In this document: piece after piece, positions 1 to 9,575 of the stretch
How the letters are laid out: each line of letters opens with the position of its first letter
Position numbering within the stretch: position 1 is the first letter of the stretch
Assembly: GCA_946221025.1 (NCBI GenBank)
Contig: CAMIMS010000008.1
Coordinates: 1 to 60,851, forward strand
Direction: 5' to 3'
Source: an uncultured Pseudoclavibacter sp.
Lineage (GTDB): Bacteria > Actinomycetota > Actinomycetes > Actinomycetales > Microbacteriaceae
Length of the DNA stretch: 60,851 bases
Position numbers and translations under genes: made by a program
The notes under the pieces: generated by a model
What the model saw: the letters and a program-made list of their open reading frames with translations, nothing else
Database searches by the model: none
What the model was told of the DNA's origin: nothing

Positions 1-115
1 CGGTCGGGGTGTCCGTCGGTTCCTGGGTCGGGGTGTCCGTGGGTTCCTCGGTCGGAGTGTCCGTGGGCTCTTCAGTCGGGGTGTCCGTGGGCTCTTCAGT
101 CGGAGTGTTCGTCGG
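1..115. repeat. In-frame 24-27 bp tandem repeats encoding a Thr/Pro/Glu/Asp stalk
   Basis: About five imperfect copies of a 24-bp unit are visible. On the minus strand each encodes roughly PTEEPTDT, and the array runs off the window edge. The repeats keep frame with the adhesin gene, so copy-number change would alter stalk length without breaking the protein. Confidence 0.8.
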
Positions 116-1495
116 AGGGGTCTCGTCCTTGGTGATCTTGTTGGTGAGTCGCAGGTTGGTCTGCGTGCGGTCACCAATGGTCACCTTGGCGGTCTTGCCG
201 TCACCTTCAATCGTGACGTTGTCGCCGTTCGAGGAGAACGTCTCGTCGTAGGTGGCGCCCTCGATCGGGTTCTTCACCTCGGTGAGGGTCACGACGGTGT
301 CCATCGGAATCTGCTGGAGGCTGCCGGGCTTACCGCCCGGCGTGACCGTGATCTCCCGCTGCTGCTCGATGCCTTCGCGATCGGTCCACGTCGCGAGCAC
401 CGTGAACTCCTGGCCGGACGCGAGCGCGTCGGTGTCACCGGTCGCGACCTTGCTCACGAGCAGACCACCGAAACCGGGACCGTTAATGTCACCACCGGCG
501 AGGTTCTTCCACTCTTGGTTCCAGACCTTCTGAACGCCGTTAATGGTCGCGGTGTTCGAGTACTCGGTGCCCGAGACAGCCTCCGCAGGAAGGGACGACT
601 CATACGTCAGGTAGTAGATGCCATCCGCGTTCGGGTCGAAGTTCAGGAAGTTGAGCTCGTATGAGCCGCGGTTCTCGCTAAAGGTGAGGGTGTAGTCCAC
701 CTTGGTGCCGTCGGCGAGATCGAAGGAGTTCTTGCCCTCCTTGAGCTTGCGCTCGGTCTTCGTGCCTGCCGTATGTGCGGCCGCGTCCTCGTAGTATGCG
801 AACGCGATTTCGGTACCGGGGGCGTAGGTGGCGCCACCGCTCAGCGAATCGGTGATCTTGACCGGCTCGCCCTCGGAGGACACCGAAGCCGGAACCTGGA
901 GTTCCCAGTTCAGCTTCGAGTTGTCGTCACCCTGCCAGCCGTACTTCGAGGATTCCGTCGGCATCTCGCCACGCTCGCGCTCCTTGATGCCGCCACCGCC
1001 CGGCAGTGCCAGGAGCGTGACGGTGGTACCGACGATGAACTCGACGTTGACCTTCTCGGTCGCCTCAGCCGCACGCGCAATGGTGAAGAAGCTTCCCTTC
1101 ACGAACTCGCGCTTAGCGGCAGTCTCATTGAAAGTGCAGCGAATCTCGTTGGCGTCGCCGCCCGAGACGCAGTCCGCAAGCTCGTTGCCATCGTCATCCT
1201 TCAGCGGGAACGTCGACTTCGGCGCGGTCAGCTCCGGCGGGAACTGGACGGCGAAGAAGTCGCCGGCCTTGACCTTCTTGCCGTTCGAGTCGAACGTTCC
1301 GTCGAGGCGAACCTGTTCTCCGACCTTGATGGGGCCGTCGGTCACCGGCGGCAGCTTTGAGACTGCGAGGTCTTTGACGATGGTGCCGCTCAGGTCATCG
1401 CCGGTGGCGGCGAGCGCCATTGAGGAGCCGATGCCTCCACCCGCGAGTAGAACGGCTGCGCCGGCAGCGATTGCTGCCCGGAGTCGTTGTTTCAC
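1..1495 (-). CDS. Secreted surface protein with Ig-like adhesin domains and Thr/Pro stalk (3' part missing)
   Basis: The minus-strand frame is open from a GTG at 1493-1495 to the window edge, so the C-terminus lies outside. A GGAGGA ribosome site precedes the GTG. The N-terminus MKQRLRAAIAAGAAVLLAGG is a typical signal peptide with an Ala-x-Ala-like cleavage region near residue 32. The next roughly 300 residues resemble the tandem beta-sandwich (Ig-like/fibrogen-binding) domains of Gram-positive adhesins, and a further module near residues 350-440 resembles DUF5979. The last visible residues are a Thr-Pro-Glu-Asp repeat stalk, as usually precedes a wall-anchoring signal. The ligand cannot be predicted. 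An LPxTG motif or C-terminal membrane segment should follow but is not in view. Confidence 0.8.
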   Translation of the reverse strand, partial: MKQRLRAAIAAGAAVLLAGGGIGSSMALAATGDDLSGTIVKDLAVSKLPPVTDGPIKVGEQVRLDGTFDSNGKKVKAGDFFAVQFPPELTAPKSTFPLKDDDGNELADCVSGGDANEIRCTFNETAAKREFVKGSFFTIARAAEATEKVNVEFIVGTTVTLLALPGGGGIKERERGEMPTESSKYGWQGDDNSKLNWELQVPASVSSEGEPVKITDSLSGGATYAPGTEIAFAYYEDAAAHTAGTKTERKLKEGKNSFDLADGTKVDYTLTFSENRGSYELNFLNFDPNADGIYYLTYESSLPAEAVSGTEYSNTATINGVQKVWNQEWKNLAGGDINGPGFGGLLVSKVATGDTDALASGQEFTVLATWTDREGIEQQREITVTPGGKPGSLQQIPMDTVVTLTEVKNPIEGATYDETFSSNGDNVTIEGDGKTAKVTIGDRTQTNLRLTNKITKDETPPTNTPTEEPTDTPTEEPTDTPTEEPTDTPTQEPTDTPT

Positions 1496-1966
1496 TGTTT
1501 CTTCCTCCATGTTGTTTGCCGAGTGCAGGCAAAAGCGCGTGCTGTGGGGGAAGCACGCGCTTCGTGGAAATTCGCACGGAACGCGAAGCCGATTAGCTCC
1601 TGGTGGCGCGTATCCGCTTGGAATTCGCAGTCATTCACAGTAGTTCGGGGGTCACCCGGACACAGTAGTTCGGGGGTCACCCGGATTCGGCAACGATCAG
1701 GTCACGAATTACAACGAAATGAACACATTGAGGGCCGTCCGGAACGATTGGGAACACATTCGAATCGGTGTGGATTCGCCGAGCGCTACCCGTGGTCCGC
1801 ATCCCCTCAGGGAGGCTGTTTACTCGCCGCACTATGCTCACCGACGGACGCGCCACCGCACGCCGCATCCCGAGGGAATGCCGCGACGCGGTCACGCGCC
1901 CGGACGATCTGTTCGAGCGCTCGAGCATCGAGCCAGCTAACGCGGCCGCCGCGGTCGCGGATGGGA
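1496..1966. other. Intergenic region between the divergent adhesin and sucC genes
   Basis: This stretch of about 470 bp separates two diverging genes, so it must carry both promoters. I see no convincing coding frame. It holds a perfect 25-bp tandem duplication at 1636-1685. I could not fix either promoter with confidence. Confidence 0.5.
1636..1685. repeat. Perfect 25-bp tandem duplication
   Basis: The unit beginning CACAGTAGTTCGGGGGTCAC occurs twice back to back (1636-1660 and 1661-1685) with no mismatch. It lies between the adhesin and sucC promoters. Its inner TTCGGGGGTCACC part loosely resembles the arm of the hairpin elements elsewhere in the window, but not enough to call it the same family. 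Confidence 0.85.
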
Positions 1967-3145
1967 ATGACTGTGGATCTCTTTGAGTACCAGGCGCGCG
2001 AAATGTTCGGCGCGCACGGCGTGCCGGTTCTGCCCGGCGACGTTGCCGAAACCGCGCAGCAGGCACGCGAAGCCGCCGAGAAGATGGAAGGCCTCGTGGT
2101 CGTCAAGGCCCAGGTCAAGACCGGTGGCCGCGGAAAGGCCGGCGGTGTGAAGCTCGCCCGCTCGGCCGACGAGGCCGAGGCCGCCGCCGAAGCCATTCTC
2201 GGGATGGACATTAAGGGCCACACCGTCGAGAAGGTCATGGTCGCCCAGGGCGCCGAGATCGACCAGGAGTACTACTTCTCCATCCTGCTCGACCGCGCCA
2301 ACCGCAGCTACCTCGCCATGTGCTCGGTCGAGGGTGGCGTTGAGATTGAGCAGCTCGCGGTCGAGAAGCCCGAGGCGCTCGCGCGCATCGACGTTGACCC
2401 GATCGACGGGATTGACGAGGCCAAGGCTCGCGAGATCGTTGAGGCGGCCGGTTTCGACGCCGAGACCGGCGAGAAGGTCATCCCGGTCATCGTGAAGCTC
2501 TACGAGGTGTTCGAGAAGGAAGACGCAACCCTCGTCGAGGTGAACCCGCTCGTTCGCACCGAGGATGGCGAGATCATCGCGCTCGATGGCAAGGTCACCC
2601 TTGACGACAACGCCGAGTTCCGTCACGAGAACCACACCGCGCTCGCCGAGGCCGCCGGAGGCCTCGACCCGCTCGAGGTGAAGGCGAAGGAGAACGACCT
2701 CAACTACGTGAAGCTCGACGGGTCGGTGGGCATCATCGGAAACGGTGCGGGCCTGGTCATGTCGACCCTGGATGTGGTTGCCGGCGCCGGTGAGCGTCAC
2801 GGCGGCCAGAAGCCGGCCAACTTCCTCGACATCGGTGGTGGCGCTTCGGCCGAGGTCATGGCCGCGGGCCTTGACGTCATCCTCGGTGATGAGCAGGTCA
2901 AGTCGGTGTTCGTGAACGTGTTCGGTGGTATCACCGCCTGTGACGCGGTCGCCAACGGCATCGTCGGTGCGCTCAGCAAGCTCGGCGACACCGCGACCAA
3001 GCCGATTGTCGTGCGCCTCGACGGAAACAACGTCGAAGAGGGCCGCCGCATCCTCGAGGAGGCCGCGCACCCGCTGGTCACCCTCGTCGCCACGATGGAC
3101 GAGGCAGCCGACAAGGCCGCCGAGCTCGCAGCCCAGGCCAACTAA
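1967..3145 (+). CDS. sucC: Succinate--CoA ligase [ADP-forming] subunit beta
   Basis: The product (about 392 residues, normal for the family) forms the nucleotide-binding subunit of succinyl-CoA synthetase, which couples succinyl-CoA cleavage to ADP or GDP phosphorylation in the TCA cycle. The N-terminal DLFEYQAREMF, the ATP-grasp motif VVKAQVKTGGRGKAGGVKLA and the C-terminal VFVNVFGGITACDAVANGIV are hallmarks. Three in-frame starts are possible: ATG 1961, ATG 1967 and GTG 1973. The last would give the family-typical VDLFEYQA start and has a weak GGGA six bases upstream. It is followed after 30 bp by sucD. Confidence 0.95.
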   Translation: MTVDLFEYQAREMFGAHGVPVLPGDVAETAQQAREAAEKMEGLVVVKAQVKTGGRGKAGGVKLARSADEAEAAAEAILGMDIKGHTVEKVMVAQGAEIDQEYYFSILLDRANRSYLAMCSVEGGVEIEQLAVEKPEALARIDVDPIDGIDEAKAREIVEAAGFDAETGEKVIPVIVKLYEVFEKEDATLVEVNPLVRTEDGEIIALDGKVTLDDNAEFRHENHTALAEAAGGLDPLEVKAKENDLNYVKLDGSVGIIGNGAGLVMSTLDVVAGAGERHGGQKPANFLDIGGGASAEVMAAGLDVILGDEQVKSVFVNVFGGITACDAVANGIVGALSKLGDTATKPIVVRLDGNNVEEGRRILEEAAHPLVTLVATMDEAADKAAELAAQAN

Positions 3146-3175
3146 CCCCTCCGGACGAAAGGACAGGAACGAATC

Positions 3176-4060
3176 ATGTCGATCTTCCTCAACAACGACA
3201 GCAAGATCATCGTCCAGGGCATCACCGGCTCCGAGGGCTCGAAGCACGCTACGCGCATGCTCGAGGCGGGCGCCCAGGTGGTCGGTGGAACGAACCCCCG
3301 CAAGGCCGGCCAAACCATCGAGCTCGCCGGTAAGGAGCTGCCGATCTTCGGCACCGTGAAGGAGGCCATGGAGGCCACCGGCGCGAACGTGTCGGTCATC
3401 TTCGTGCCGCCGGCATTCGCGAAGGACGCCATCATCGAGGCCGTTGACGCGGAGATTCCGCTGGCCGTCGCGATCACCGAGGGCATCCCGGTGCACGACA
3501 CCGCCGAAGCGTGGGCGCACGCCAAGCGCTCGGGCAAGACGCGCCTGATCGGCCCGAACTGCCCCGGCATCATCACCCCGGGCGAATCGCTCGCGGGCAT
3601 CACCCCGGCGAACATCACCGGCAAGGGCCCGATCGGCCTCGTGTCGAAGTCGGGCACCCTGACCTACCAGATGATGTACGAGCTGCGCGAAATCGGTATC
3701 TCGACCGCCATCGGTATCGGCGGCGACCCGGTCATCGGCACCACGCACATCGACGCGCTCGAGGCGTTCGAGGCTGACCCCGAGACCAAGGCCGTCGTCA
3801 TGATCGGTGAGATCGGTGGTGACGCTGAAGAGCGCGCCGCCGCCTACATCAAGGAGAACATGACCAAGCCCGTCGTCGGCTACGTCGCGGGCTTCACCGC
3901 CCCCGAGGGCAAGACCATGGGTCACGCCGGCGCCATCGTCTCGGGTTCGTCGGGCACCGCCCAGGCGAAGAAGGAGGCGCTCGAGGCTGCCGGTGTTCGC
4001 GTGGGCACCACCCCGACCGAGACCGCGAACCTGATGAAGGAAATCATCCAGGGCCTGTAG
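3176..4060 (+). CDS. sucD: Succinate--CoA ligase subunit alpha
   Basis: This 294-residue protein carries the CoA-binding fold (QGITGSEGSKHATRMLEAGA near residue 15) and the phospho-histidine loop MGHAGAIVSGSSGTAQ near residue 246, whose His is transiently phosphorylated. It pairs with SucC to form the TCA-cycle ligase. A GAAAGGACAGGA ribosome site lies just before ATG 3176. The gene ends shortly before a strong terminator, so sucCD is a two-gene transcription unit. Confidence 0.97.
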   Translation: MSIFLNNDSKIIVQGITGSEGSKHATRMLEAGAQVVGGTNPRKAGQTIELAGKELPIFGTVKEAMEATGANVSVIFVPPAFAKDAIIEAVDAEIPLAVAITEGIPVHDTAEAWAHAKRSGKTRLIGPNCPGIITPGESLAGITPANITGKGPIGLVSKSGTLTYQMMYELREIGISTAIGIGGDPVIGTTHIDALEAFEADPETKAVVMIGEIGGDAEERAAAYIKENMTKPVVGYVAGFTAPEGKTMGHAGAIVSGSSGTAQAKKEALEAAGVRVGTTPTETANLMKEIIQGL

Positions 4061-4097
4061 GTCTTCGGGCTCGGGCGCATCCCGAGCAAAAGCGATC

Positions 4098-4144
4098 AGC
4101 GACCCCGCGTCGAGCCACTTCCGCTCGGCGCGGGGTCGCTTCTT
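4098..4144 (+). terminator. Rho-independent terminator after sucCD
   Basis: A perfect 12-bp stem, AGCGACCCCGCG (4098-4109) with CGCGGGGTCGCT (4129-4140), encloses a 19-base loop and is followed by TTCTT. It lies 38 bp after the sucD stop. Confidence 0.85.
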
Positions 4145-4175
4145 GTCGGTGGTGGCGCATTAGCCTCGGAGCGCC

Positions 4176-5690
4176 ATGAAGCGCTCATCCGCCCTGTTCG
4201 CCGCACCCCGAGCGGCCCTGACCGCGATCGCGACGCTCGTGATTCCGGTCGCGGTCGCGCTGCTGCTGTGGGCAGCGAGCGGGGCGGACATCAACCTGGT
4301 TGACTCCGCGATGCGCGCCGGCGTGATCGCCTGGGTGCTCGCGCTCGGTGCCCCGGCGCATCTGACGATCGGCCCGGATGAAGCTGCGCGACTCGGGTTT
4401 GACGGCCAGCTCAGCTTCGCAATCGAGCTGGCACCGCTTGGCATCACCGCGCTCATCGCATGGCGGTGCTGGCGAATCGGGCGCGGGCTCTCGAGCCGCG
4501 ATGGTCGGATGGGCGGCGTCGCTGCGGTCGCGGTCGTGTTCGGCCTGGTCGCGGTGCTCGCATCCGCACTTACCGCGACCGACTCGGTATCCACCGCGCC
4601 GTGGGCGGCCGCGATCGGTGCGGTGCTGATCAGCGGGCTCGCGACGATCACCGGGGCTAAGCCGTGGCGGAGCGTCGACGGCCAGACGCGAAACGAGTCG
4701 GTTGCCGAAGCGTTGCGGGTCGCATCCGGAATCGCCGCGGCCGTGCTCGCGGCCGGTGCCGGGGCGCTCGCTATTGCGATGGTCTTCGGTGCGGGGCGGA
4801 TGATCTCAGCCTTCGAAATGCTGCACGCCGATGCGGGCTCCGCGCTCGGTCTCGCGCTCGCCCAAATCTTGCTCTTGCCGAACGCGATCGTGTGGGCGCT
4901 CGCGTGGATGCTCGGCCCCGGAGTTCAGCTCGGTGCCGGCTCGGTCTCGACGCCGTTCGGAACGACCGCAGCGCCGGTTCCGCTCATCCCGCTGCTCGGC
5001 GCGGTTCCCGAGGGGGGTTCCCCCTGGCTTGGTGCTGCATGCGCGCTGCCCATTCTCGCGGGGCTTTTCGGTGCGCTCGCACCGCGCATGGGTTCTGCCG
5101 TCGAACTGCCACCGCTTCGCCGCACGCTGGTCTCGCTCGCGGGTTCGCTCACGGTCGCGGTGACGATTGGCGTGCTCGCATGGCTTGCAGGGGGCGGCAT
5201 CGGCCCGGGCAGGGCCGGCTGGTTTGGCCCGAATGCGCTCAGCGTGCTCGGGGCGGCGGCGCTACTGCTTTCGCTTGGGGCGGTCATCGGTGCGCTCATT
5301 CCCCGCGGTTTCGTGCTCGGTGAGGCCGATGATGCCGAGCGCCCAGCACCTGCCGCGCGGAAGACAGTGACGAGTGGCGCGTCGCGCGGCCGTGGCTCGA
5401 CGCGCGCATCGCGCCTGCCGATCGATGCTCCCGAACCGGTCGACGTGGATGAGCATGAACGCGTTGGCAACGATGCCGACCCGAGCGATGCGTCGGGTTC
5501 GGTGAGCGAGGACAGCGACGTCGAATGGGATGAACCCTCGAGTCGAGCAAATCGCTCCTTCAGCGTCGATCGTGCCGACGCTCCCCGCGGTGCTTCGCGT
5601 GCGCCCCTCGCTACGGCCGACGAGGACGCGCCCGAGCCCGATATCTACGCTGATATCGACCCTGACACCGACGGTGCCGAGCGCGATTAG
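4176..5690 (+). CDS. DUF6350-type multi-pass membrane protein
   Basis: A 504-residue integral membrane protein. About 370 residues hold many hydrophobic segments, beginning with the helix at residues 16-35. They are followed by a hydrophilic, acidic and Ser-rich cytoplasmic tail of about 130 residues. In actinobacteria a DUF6350 membrane protein (sometimes annotated PerM-like) regularly sits between sucD and purN, and both length and position fit that family. No catalytic motif is visible and its role is unknown. The stop is 9 bp before purN, which suggests co-transcription. Confidence 0.75.
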   Translation: MKRSSALFAAPRAALTAIATLVIPVAVALLLWAASGADINLVDSAMRAGVIAWVLALGAPAHLTIGPDEAARLGFDGQLSFAIELAPLGITALIAWRCWRIGRGLSSRDGRMGGVAAVAVVFGLVAVLASALTATDSVSTAPWAAAIGAVLISGLATITGAKPWRSVDGQTRNESVAEALRVASGIAAAVLAAGAGALAIAMVFGAGRMISAFEMLHADAGSALGLALAQILLLPNAIVWALAWMLGPGVQLGAGSVSTPFGTTAAPVPLIPLLGAVPEGGSPWLGAACALPILAGLFGALAPRMGSAVELPPLRRTLVSLAGSLTVAVTIGVLAWLAGGGIGPGRAGWFGPNALSVLGAAALLLSLGAVIGALIPRGFVLGEADDAERPAPAARKTVTSGASRGRGSTRASRLPIDAPEPVDVDEHERVGNDADPSDASGSVSEDSDVEWDEPSSRANRSFSVDRADAPRGASRAPLATADEDAPEPDIYADIDPDTDGAERD

Positions 5691-5699
5691 GCTGCATAC

Positions 5700-6359
5700 G
5701 TGCTTCGCGTCGTCGTGCTCATCTCCGGTGCTGGCTCGAACCTGCGCGCACTATTGGAGGCGATCGACGCATCCGCATCCGACCCCGAACCAATCCGGGC
5801 TGAGGTTGTCGCGATCGGCGCGGATACGACCGCCGAGGGGCTTGGACTCGCGGCCGAGCACGGCGCCGATTCATTCATCGTCGACCCCCGGGCCTATCCG
5901 GATCGCGCGAGCTGGGGCGATGCGCTGCTCGAGGAGATTCAGCGATACTCGCCTGACCTCGTCGTGCTCTCGGGGTTCATGCGGCTGCTGCCACCGCGCG
6001 TCGTGCGCGCACTCAGTCCGGCGCTCGTGAACACGCATCCGGCGTATCTGCCCGAATTCCCGGGCGCGCACGCTGTGCGAGATGCGCTGCAGGCGGGCGT
6101 CACCGAAACCGGCGCCTCCATCATCGTGGTTGACGACGGTGTCGACACGGGACCGATCATCGCCCGCGAGCGGGTGGCCATTGAGCCGGGCGATGATGAG
6201 GCTCGACTGCACGAGCGCATTAAGCAGGTGGAGCGCAGGATTCTCATTGAGACGGTTCGCGACGTCGCGAACGGTTCGCTCGACCTCGGCGCGGTGCCAC
6301 CGTCGCCTGCCCGTACCGAGAGCATGCATCCCGATACCGAGCCGAAGGAGCGCCCGTGA
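5700..6359 (+). CDS. purN: Phosphoribosylglycinamide formyltransferase
   Basis: This enzyme formylates GAR with 10-formyl-THF in step 3 of purine synthesis. The N-terminus LRVVVLISGAGSNLRALLEA is the substrate-binding loop. NTHPAYLPEFPGAHAVRDAL holds the catalytic Asn-His, and the downstream DDGVDTGPII holds the catalytic Asp. The start is GTG 5700. Its TGA overlaps the purH GTG by four bases (GTGA), indicating translational coupling. Confidence 0.95.
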   Translation: MLRVVVLISGAGSNLRALLEAIDASASDPEPIRAEVVAIGADTTAEGLGLAAEHGADSFIVDPRAYPDRASWGDALLEEIQRYSPDLVVLSGFMRLLPPRVVRALSPALVNTHPAYLPEFPGAHAVRDALQAGVTETGASIIVVDDGVDTGPIIARERVAIEPGDDEARLHERIKQVERRILIETVRDVANGSLDLGAVPPSPARTESMHPDTEPKERP

Positions 6360-8005
6360 CGCAACCCGATACCGCAAGCGCCGAACCCGCTGACCGCGTC
6401 CGGCCCGAACGCGCGCTCATCTCGGTGAGCGACAAACGCGGCGTTGACGACTTCGCTCGGGCCCTGCACGAAGCGGGTGTAGAGATCGTTTCGACCGGGT
6501 CGACCGCAGCGCGCATCCGCGAGGCCGGGGTTCCGGTCACGGATGTGTCGGAGATCACCGGGTTTCCCGAGTCGCTCGACGGCCGCGTGAAGACCCTGCA
6601 CCCGGCGGTGCACGCGGGCATTCTCGCCGACACCCGTCGGGCCGAACACATGCGAGAACTCAACGAGCTTGGCATCGAGCCGTTCCAGATCGTGGCGGTG
6701 AACCTGTATCCGTTCGTGCAAACGGTCGAGTCTGGCGCGGAGTCAGACGAGATCATCGAGCAGATCGACATCGGCGGCCCGGCCCTGGTGCGGGCGAGCG
6801 CGAAGAACCACGCGAGTGTCGCGATTGCCACGAGCCCCGACCAGTACGCGGGCATTGCGGATGCGGTGCGTCAGGGCGGCACGACGCTCGCTGACCGTCG
6901 CCGCCTCGCGGCGGCCGCATTCGCGCACACCGCCGCCTATGACACCGCGGTCGCCGCGTGGTTTGCCGGGCAGACGGATGCGGGAGCCGCGGCGGGCGAC
7001 GAGACCGGTGGCGATGCTCGCGCCGACGGCACCGCAGAAGACTGGCCAGCCAGCATCAGCGTGAGCGCCGAGCTCGCCCAGGTGCTTCGCTACGGCGAGA
7101 ACTCGCACCAGCGCGCCGCGCTCTACCGCATCCCGGACGGCCGCGGGATCGCGCAGGCCGAGCAGCTGCACGGCAAAGAACTCTCGTACAACAACCTCGT
7201 CGACGCGGATGCCGCGTACCGAACGGCGACCGATTTCCCCGAGCCCGCAGTCGCGATCATCAAGCACGCGAACCCGTGCGGCGTCGCCGTCTCGCGTGGC
7301 ACCGAAGATGACGCCGCGGCCATCGCCGACGCGCACCGTCGCGCCCACGCGTGCGATCCGGTCTCCGCGTACGGGGGAGTGGTCGCCGCGAACCGCCCCG
7401 TCTCGGCCGAGATGGCCGAAACCCTCAGCGACATCTTCACCGAAGTCGTGATCGCGCCCGGCTTCGACGACGACGCGCTCGAGGTGCTCATGCGCAAAAA
7501 GAACGTGCGGTTGCTCCGCATGCCAGAGGGCGCAGCGCAAGATGAGCGGCAACTGCGCCACATCTCCGGGGGCCTGCTCGTGCAGGAGATCGACCGCTTC
7601 GCGCCGGAGGCGATCTCAGCCTCGTGGAACCTTGTCGCAGGGAACGGTGCGGTTGCGCAAACTCTCCGCGACCTCGAGTTCGCGTGGGTCGCCTGCCGTT
7701 CGGTCAAGTCGAACGCGATTCTGCTTGCAGCCGACGCCGCCACGGTCGGCGTGGGCATGGGACAGGTGAACCGGGTCGACTCGTGCGAGCTCGCCGTGCG
7801 CCGGGCGGGCGAGCGGGCCCGCGGGTCGGTCGCCGCATCCGACGCCTTCTTCCCATTCGCCGATGGTGCGCAGGTGCTCATTGACGCCGGTGTGCGCGCG
7901 ATCGTGCAGCCCGGCGGTTCGATCAGGGATGATGAAGTGATCGAAGCCGCCCGCGCCGCCGGAGTCACGATGTACTTCACCGGCGAGCGGCACTTCTTCC
8001 ATTAG
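6356..8005 (+). CDS. purH: Bifunctional AICAR transformylase / IMP cyclohydrolase
   Basis: This 549-residue protein catalyses the last two steps of IMP synthesis. The N-terminal MGS-like cyclohydrolase domain (about residues 20-160, from RALISVSDKRGVDDFARALH) is followed by the AICAR formyltransferase domain, with the catalytic Lys-His in IIKHANPCGVAVSRG near residue 300. An Ala/Asp-rich insertion near residues 205-225 separates the domains, as in other actinobacteria. The GTG start overlaps the purN stop. purN and purH both use 10-formyl-THF, which the glyA, folD and purU genes of this window help supply or balance. Confidence 0.96.
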   Translation: MTQPDTASAEPADRVRPERALISVSDKRGVDDFARALHEAGVEIVSTGSTAARIREAGVPVTDVSEITGFPESLDGRVKTLHPAVHAGILADTRRAEHMRELNELGIEPFQIVAVNLYPFVQTVESGAESDEIIEQIDIGGPALVRASAKNHASVAIATSPDQYAGIADAVRQGGTTLADRRRLAAAAFAHTAAYDTAVAAWFAGQTDAGAAAGDETGGDARADGTAEDWPASISVSAELAQVLRYGENSHQRAALYRIPDGRGIAQAEQLHGKELSYNNLVDADAAYRTATDFPEPAVAIIKHANPCGVAVSRGTEDDAAAIADAHRRAHACDPVSAYGGVVAANRPVSAEMAETLSDIFTEVVIAPGFDDDALEVLMRKKNVRLLRMPEGAAQDERQLRHISGGLLVQEIDRFAPEAISASWNLVAGNGAVAQTLRDLEFAWVACRSVKSNAILLAADAATVGVGMGQVNRVDSCELAVRRAGERARGSVAASDAFFPFADGAQVLIDAGVRAIVQPGGSIRDDEVIEAARAAGVTMYFTGERHFFH

Positions 8006-8105
8006 CGACCTACGGCGAAGCGGATCGACCGCGCACCGCACCGGGCTCGAACCGCTCGCGATATCGCATCGTGCGCCGCATCCGGCCGCGCCGAGAAAGG
8101 ACCAC

Positions 8106-9497
8106 ATGAGCACGGAGGCACGCTCCGAAGCGGACACCCCCGAACCGCAGCACGCGATTGACGCAGGCGAGGTTCGTATCGAACGCAGCCGTGATGCGGG
8201 ACTGGTCGACCCGAGTGCCGCGGGCCTGCGCGTACGTGACATGGATTCGCGCGACCGGCTGAACGCATCCCTCGTGACCGCGATCGCGATCAGCCTCATC
8301 ACGCTGCTGCTGACCCTCGTGCGCATGCACGAACGCGATATGACCGGCATGATGCAGCCCTCGCAAACCATGGCGCAGGTGCTCGACTTCTACCTCTTCC
8401 CGGTCACGCTGCAGCTAGTGACGCTCGCGATCGCCGGATGGTTCGGCGCATTTCGCGGATGGGCCTCATCGGCGCTCGCGGGCATCGTCGGCGCGGTCGT
8501 CGGCGGCGCCCTCGGCTACGCGCTGCGCATTCTCGTCGGTGGCCGGGTGGCGCTCGACGGCACGGCGTGGGGCGTGATCTTCGGCGAATTCCTCGGCCTG
8601 AACTTTCCGCTCCTCGTATTCTCGACGCTCACCGCGGCGATCGCGGGGCCCCTCCTGTGGCGCCGCCTCACGGGCGTCCGCGCGGAGTCGAGCCGGTTCG
8701 TGGCAGCCCGCGGCGAGGCCGTCGCGCTTGTGCGCATCCCCGCTACGGCCGATCACGACGCGAACGATGCGGCTACGGCTGGCAAGGATGAAGACGCGAC
8801 CGGCATCGATGCCGCGAACGCGCAGTGGGAAGACCTCGTGGCATCGCTCGAAGAGCACGGCTGGGCCACGCGTGAGGTGCCCGCGGATGAGGACGCTGCG
8901 GGAGCCTTGATTGGAAGCGAAGCCGTCACGGTCAGTTCGTTCGCGCTCTTTTCGCGCGCGAGTAGCGCGGGCAAGGCACTGAGCCGGTCAGCGATTGAAC
9001 GCTCCGAGCTCGGTTCGGCGCTCACGAGCGAGGGCGCGATCATCGAGGTGCTCGAAGCCCCGGCCACGCTCAATGCGCGTGACCTCCTCGAGGTCGACGC
9101 GACGCTCTACGTCGGCATCACCGAACGCACGAACGCCGCTGCGGTGCGGCAGCTGCGACGGCTCGGCGCGGCGATTGGCTACCGCGTGGTCGCCGTGCCG
9201 CTGGTTGACGGTTTCACCCTGCGCGATGTCGCGGCAGCGCTTCCGGATGGGAGCGTGATCGCCTATCCGGATGCGTTCGACGGGCAGCTGCCCTTCGCGG
9301 CCGCCATCGAGATGAGCGAACCGGCTGCAGGGAGTGTTCTCGCGCTCGACGAGGCCGTCGTCTTAGTCGCGACATCGGCGCCGAGCGTAACCAAGGAGCT
9401 TCGCGCTCGCGGGTTCGACGTCGTTGACGTCGACGTTTCGGAGTTCGAGCGGATTGGCGGGACGCTGAGCTCGCTCATCCTGCGCGCCGCCGGGTAG
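8106..9497 (+). CDS. Uncharacterised membrane protein downstream of purH
   Basis: A 463-residue protein that I cannot assign to a named family. Residues 1-55 are polar. About residues 56-190 hold four hydrophobic segments, the third Gly/Ala-rich and glycine-zipper-like. Residues 200-460 are soluble, with alternating strand-like stretches such as VVAVPLVDGFTL and VVLVATSAPSVTKEL that suggest an alpha/beta domain. A GAAAGGA ribosome site precedes ATG 8106. The 100-bp gap from purH leaves open whether it belongs to that operon. Confidence 0.7.
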   Translation: MSTEARSEADTPEPQHAIDAGEVRIERSRDAGLVDPSAAGLRVRDMDSRDRLNASLVTAIAISLITLLLTLVRMHERDMTGMMQPSQTMAQVLDFYLFPVTLQLVTLAIAGWFGAFRGWASSALAGIVGAVVGGALGYALRILVGGRVALDGTAWGVIFGEFLGLNFPLLVFSTLTAAIAGPLLWRRLTGVRAESSRFVAARGEAVALVRIPATADHDANDAATAGKDEDATGIDAANAQWEDLVASLEEHGWATREVPADEDAAGALIGSEAVTVSSFALFSRASSAGKALSRSAIERSELGSALTSEGAIIEVLEAPATLNARDLLEVDATLYVGITERTNAAAVRQLRRLGAAIGYRVVAVPLVDGFTLRDVAAALPDGSVIAYPDAFDGQLPFAAAIEMSEPAAGSVLALDEAVVLVATSAPSVTKELRARGFDVVDVDVSEFERIGGTLSSLILRAAG

Positions 9498-9575
9498 GGG
9501 GTGGCGCGATTCGCGCCGCGTCCGCAGGTCGCCCGTGATGGCGGTGCCTGAACCGCGGGCGCGGCCCCGCCTCGG

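Noticed and set aside
1937..3925. Long minus-strand open frame of 662 codons opposite sucCD
   Set aside because: It is a shadow of two well-supported genes in GC-rich DNA and its composition (Asp/Val/Arg/Leu-rich, no domains) is typical of antisense frames.
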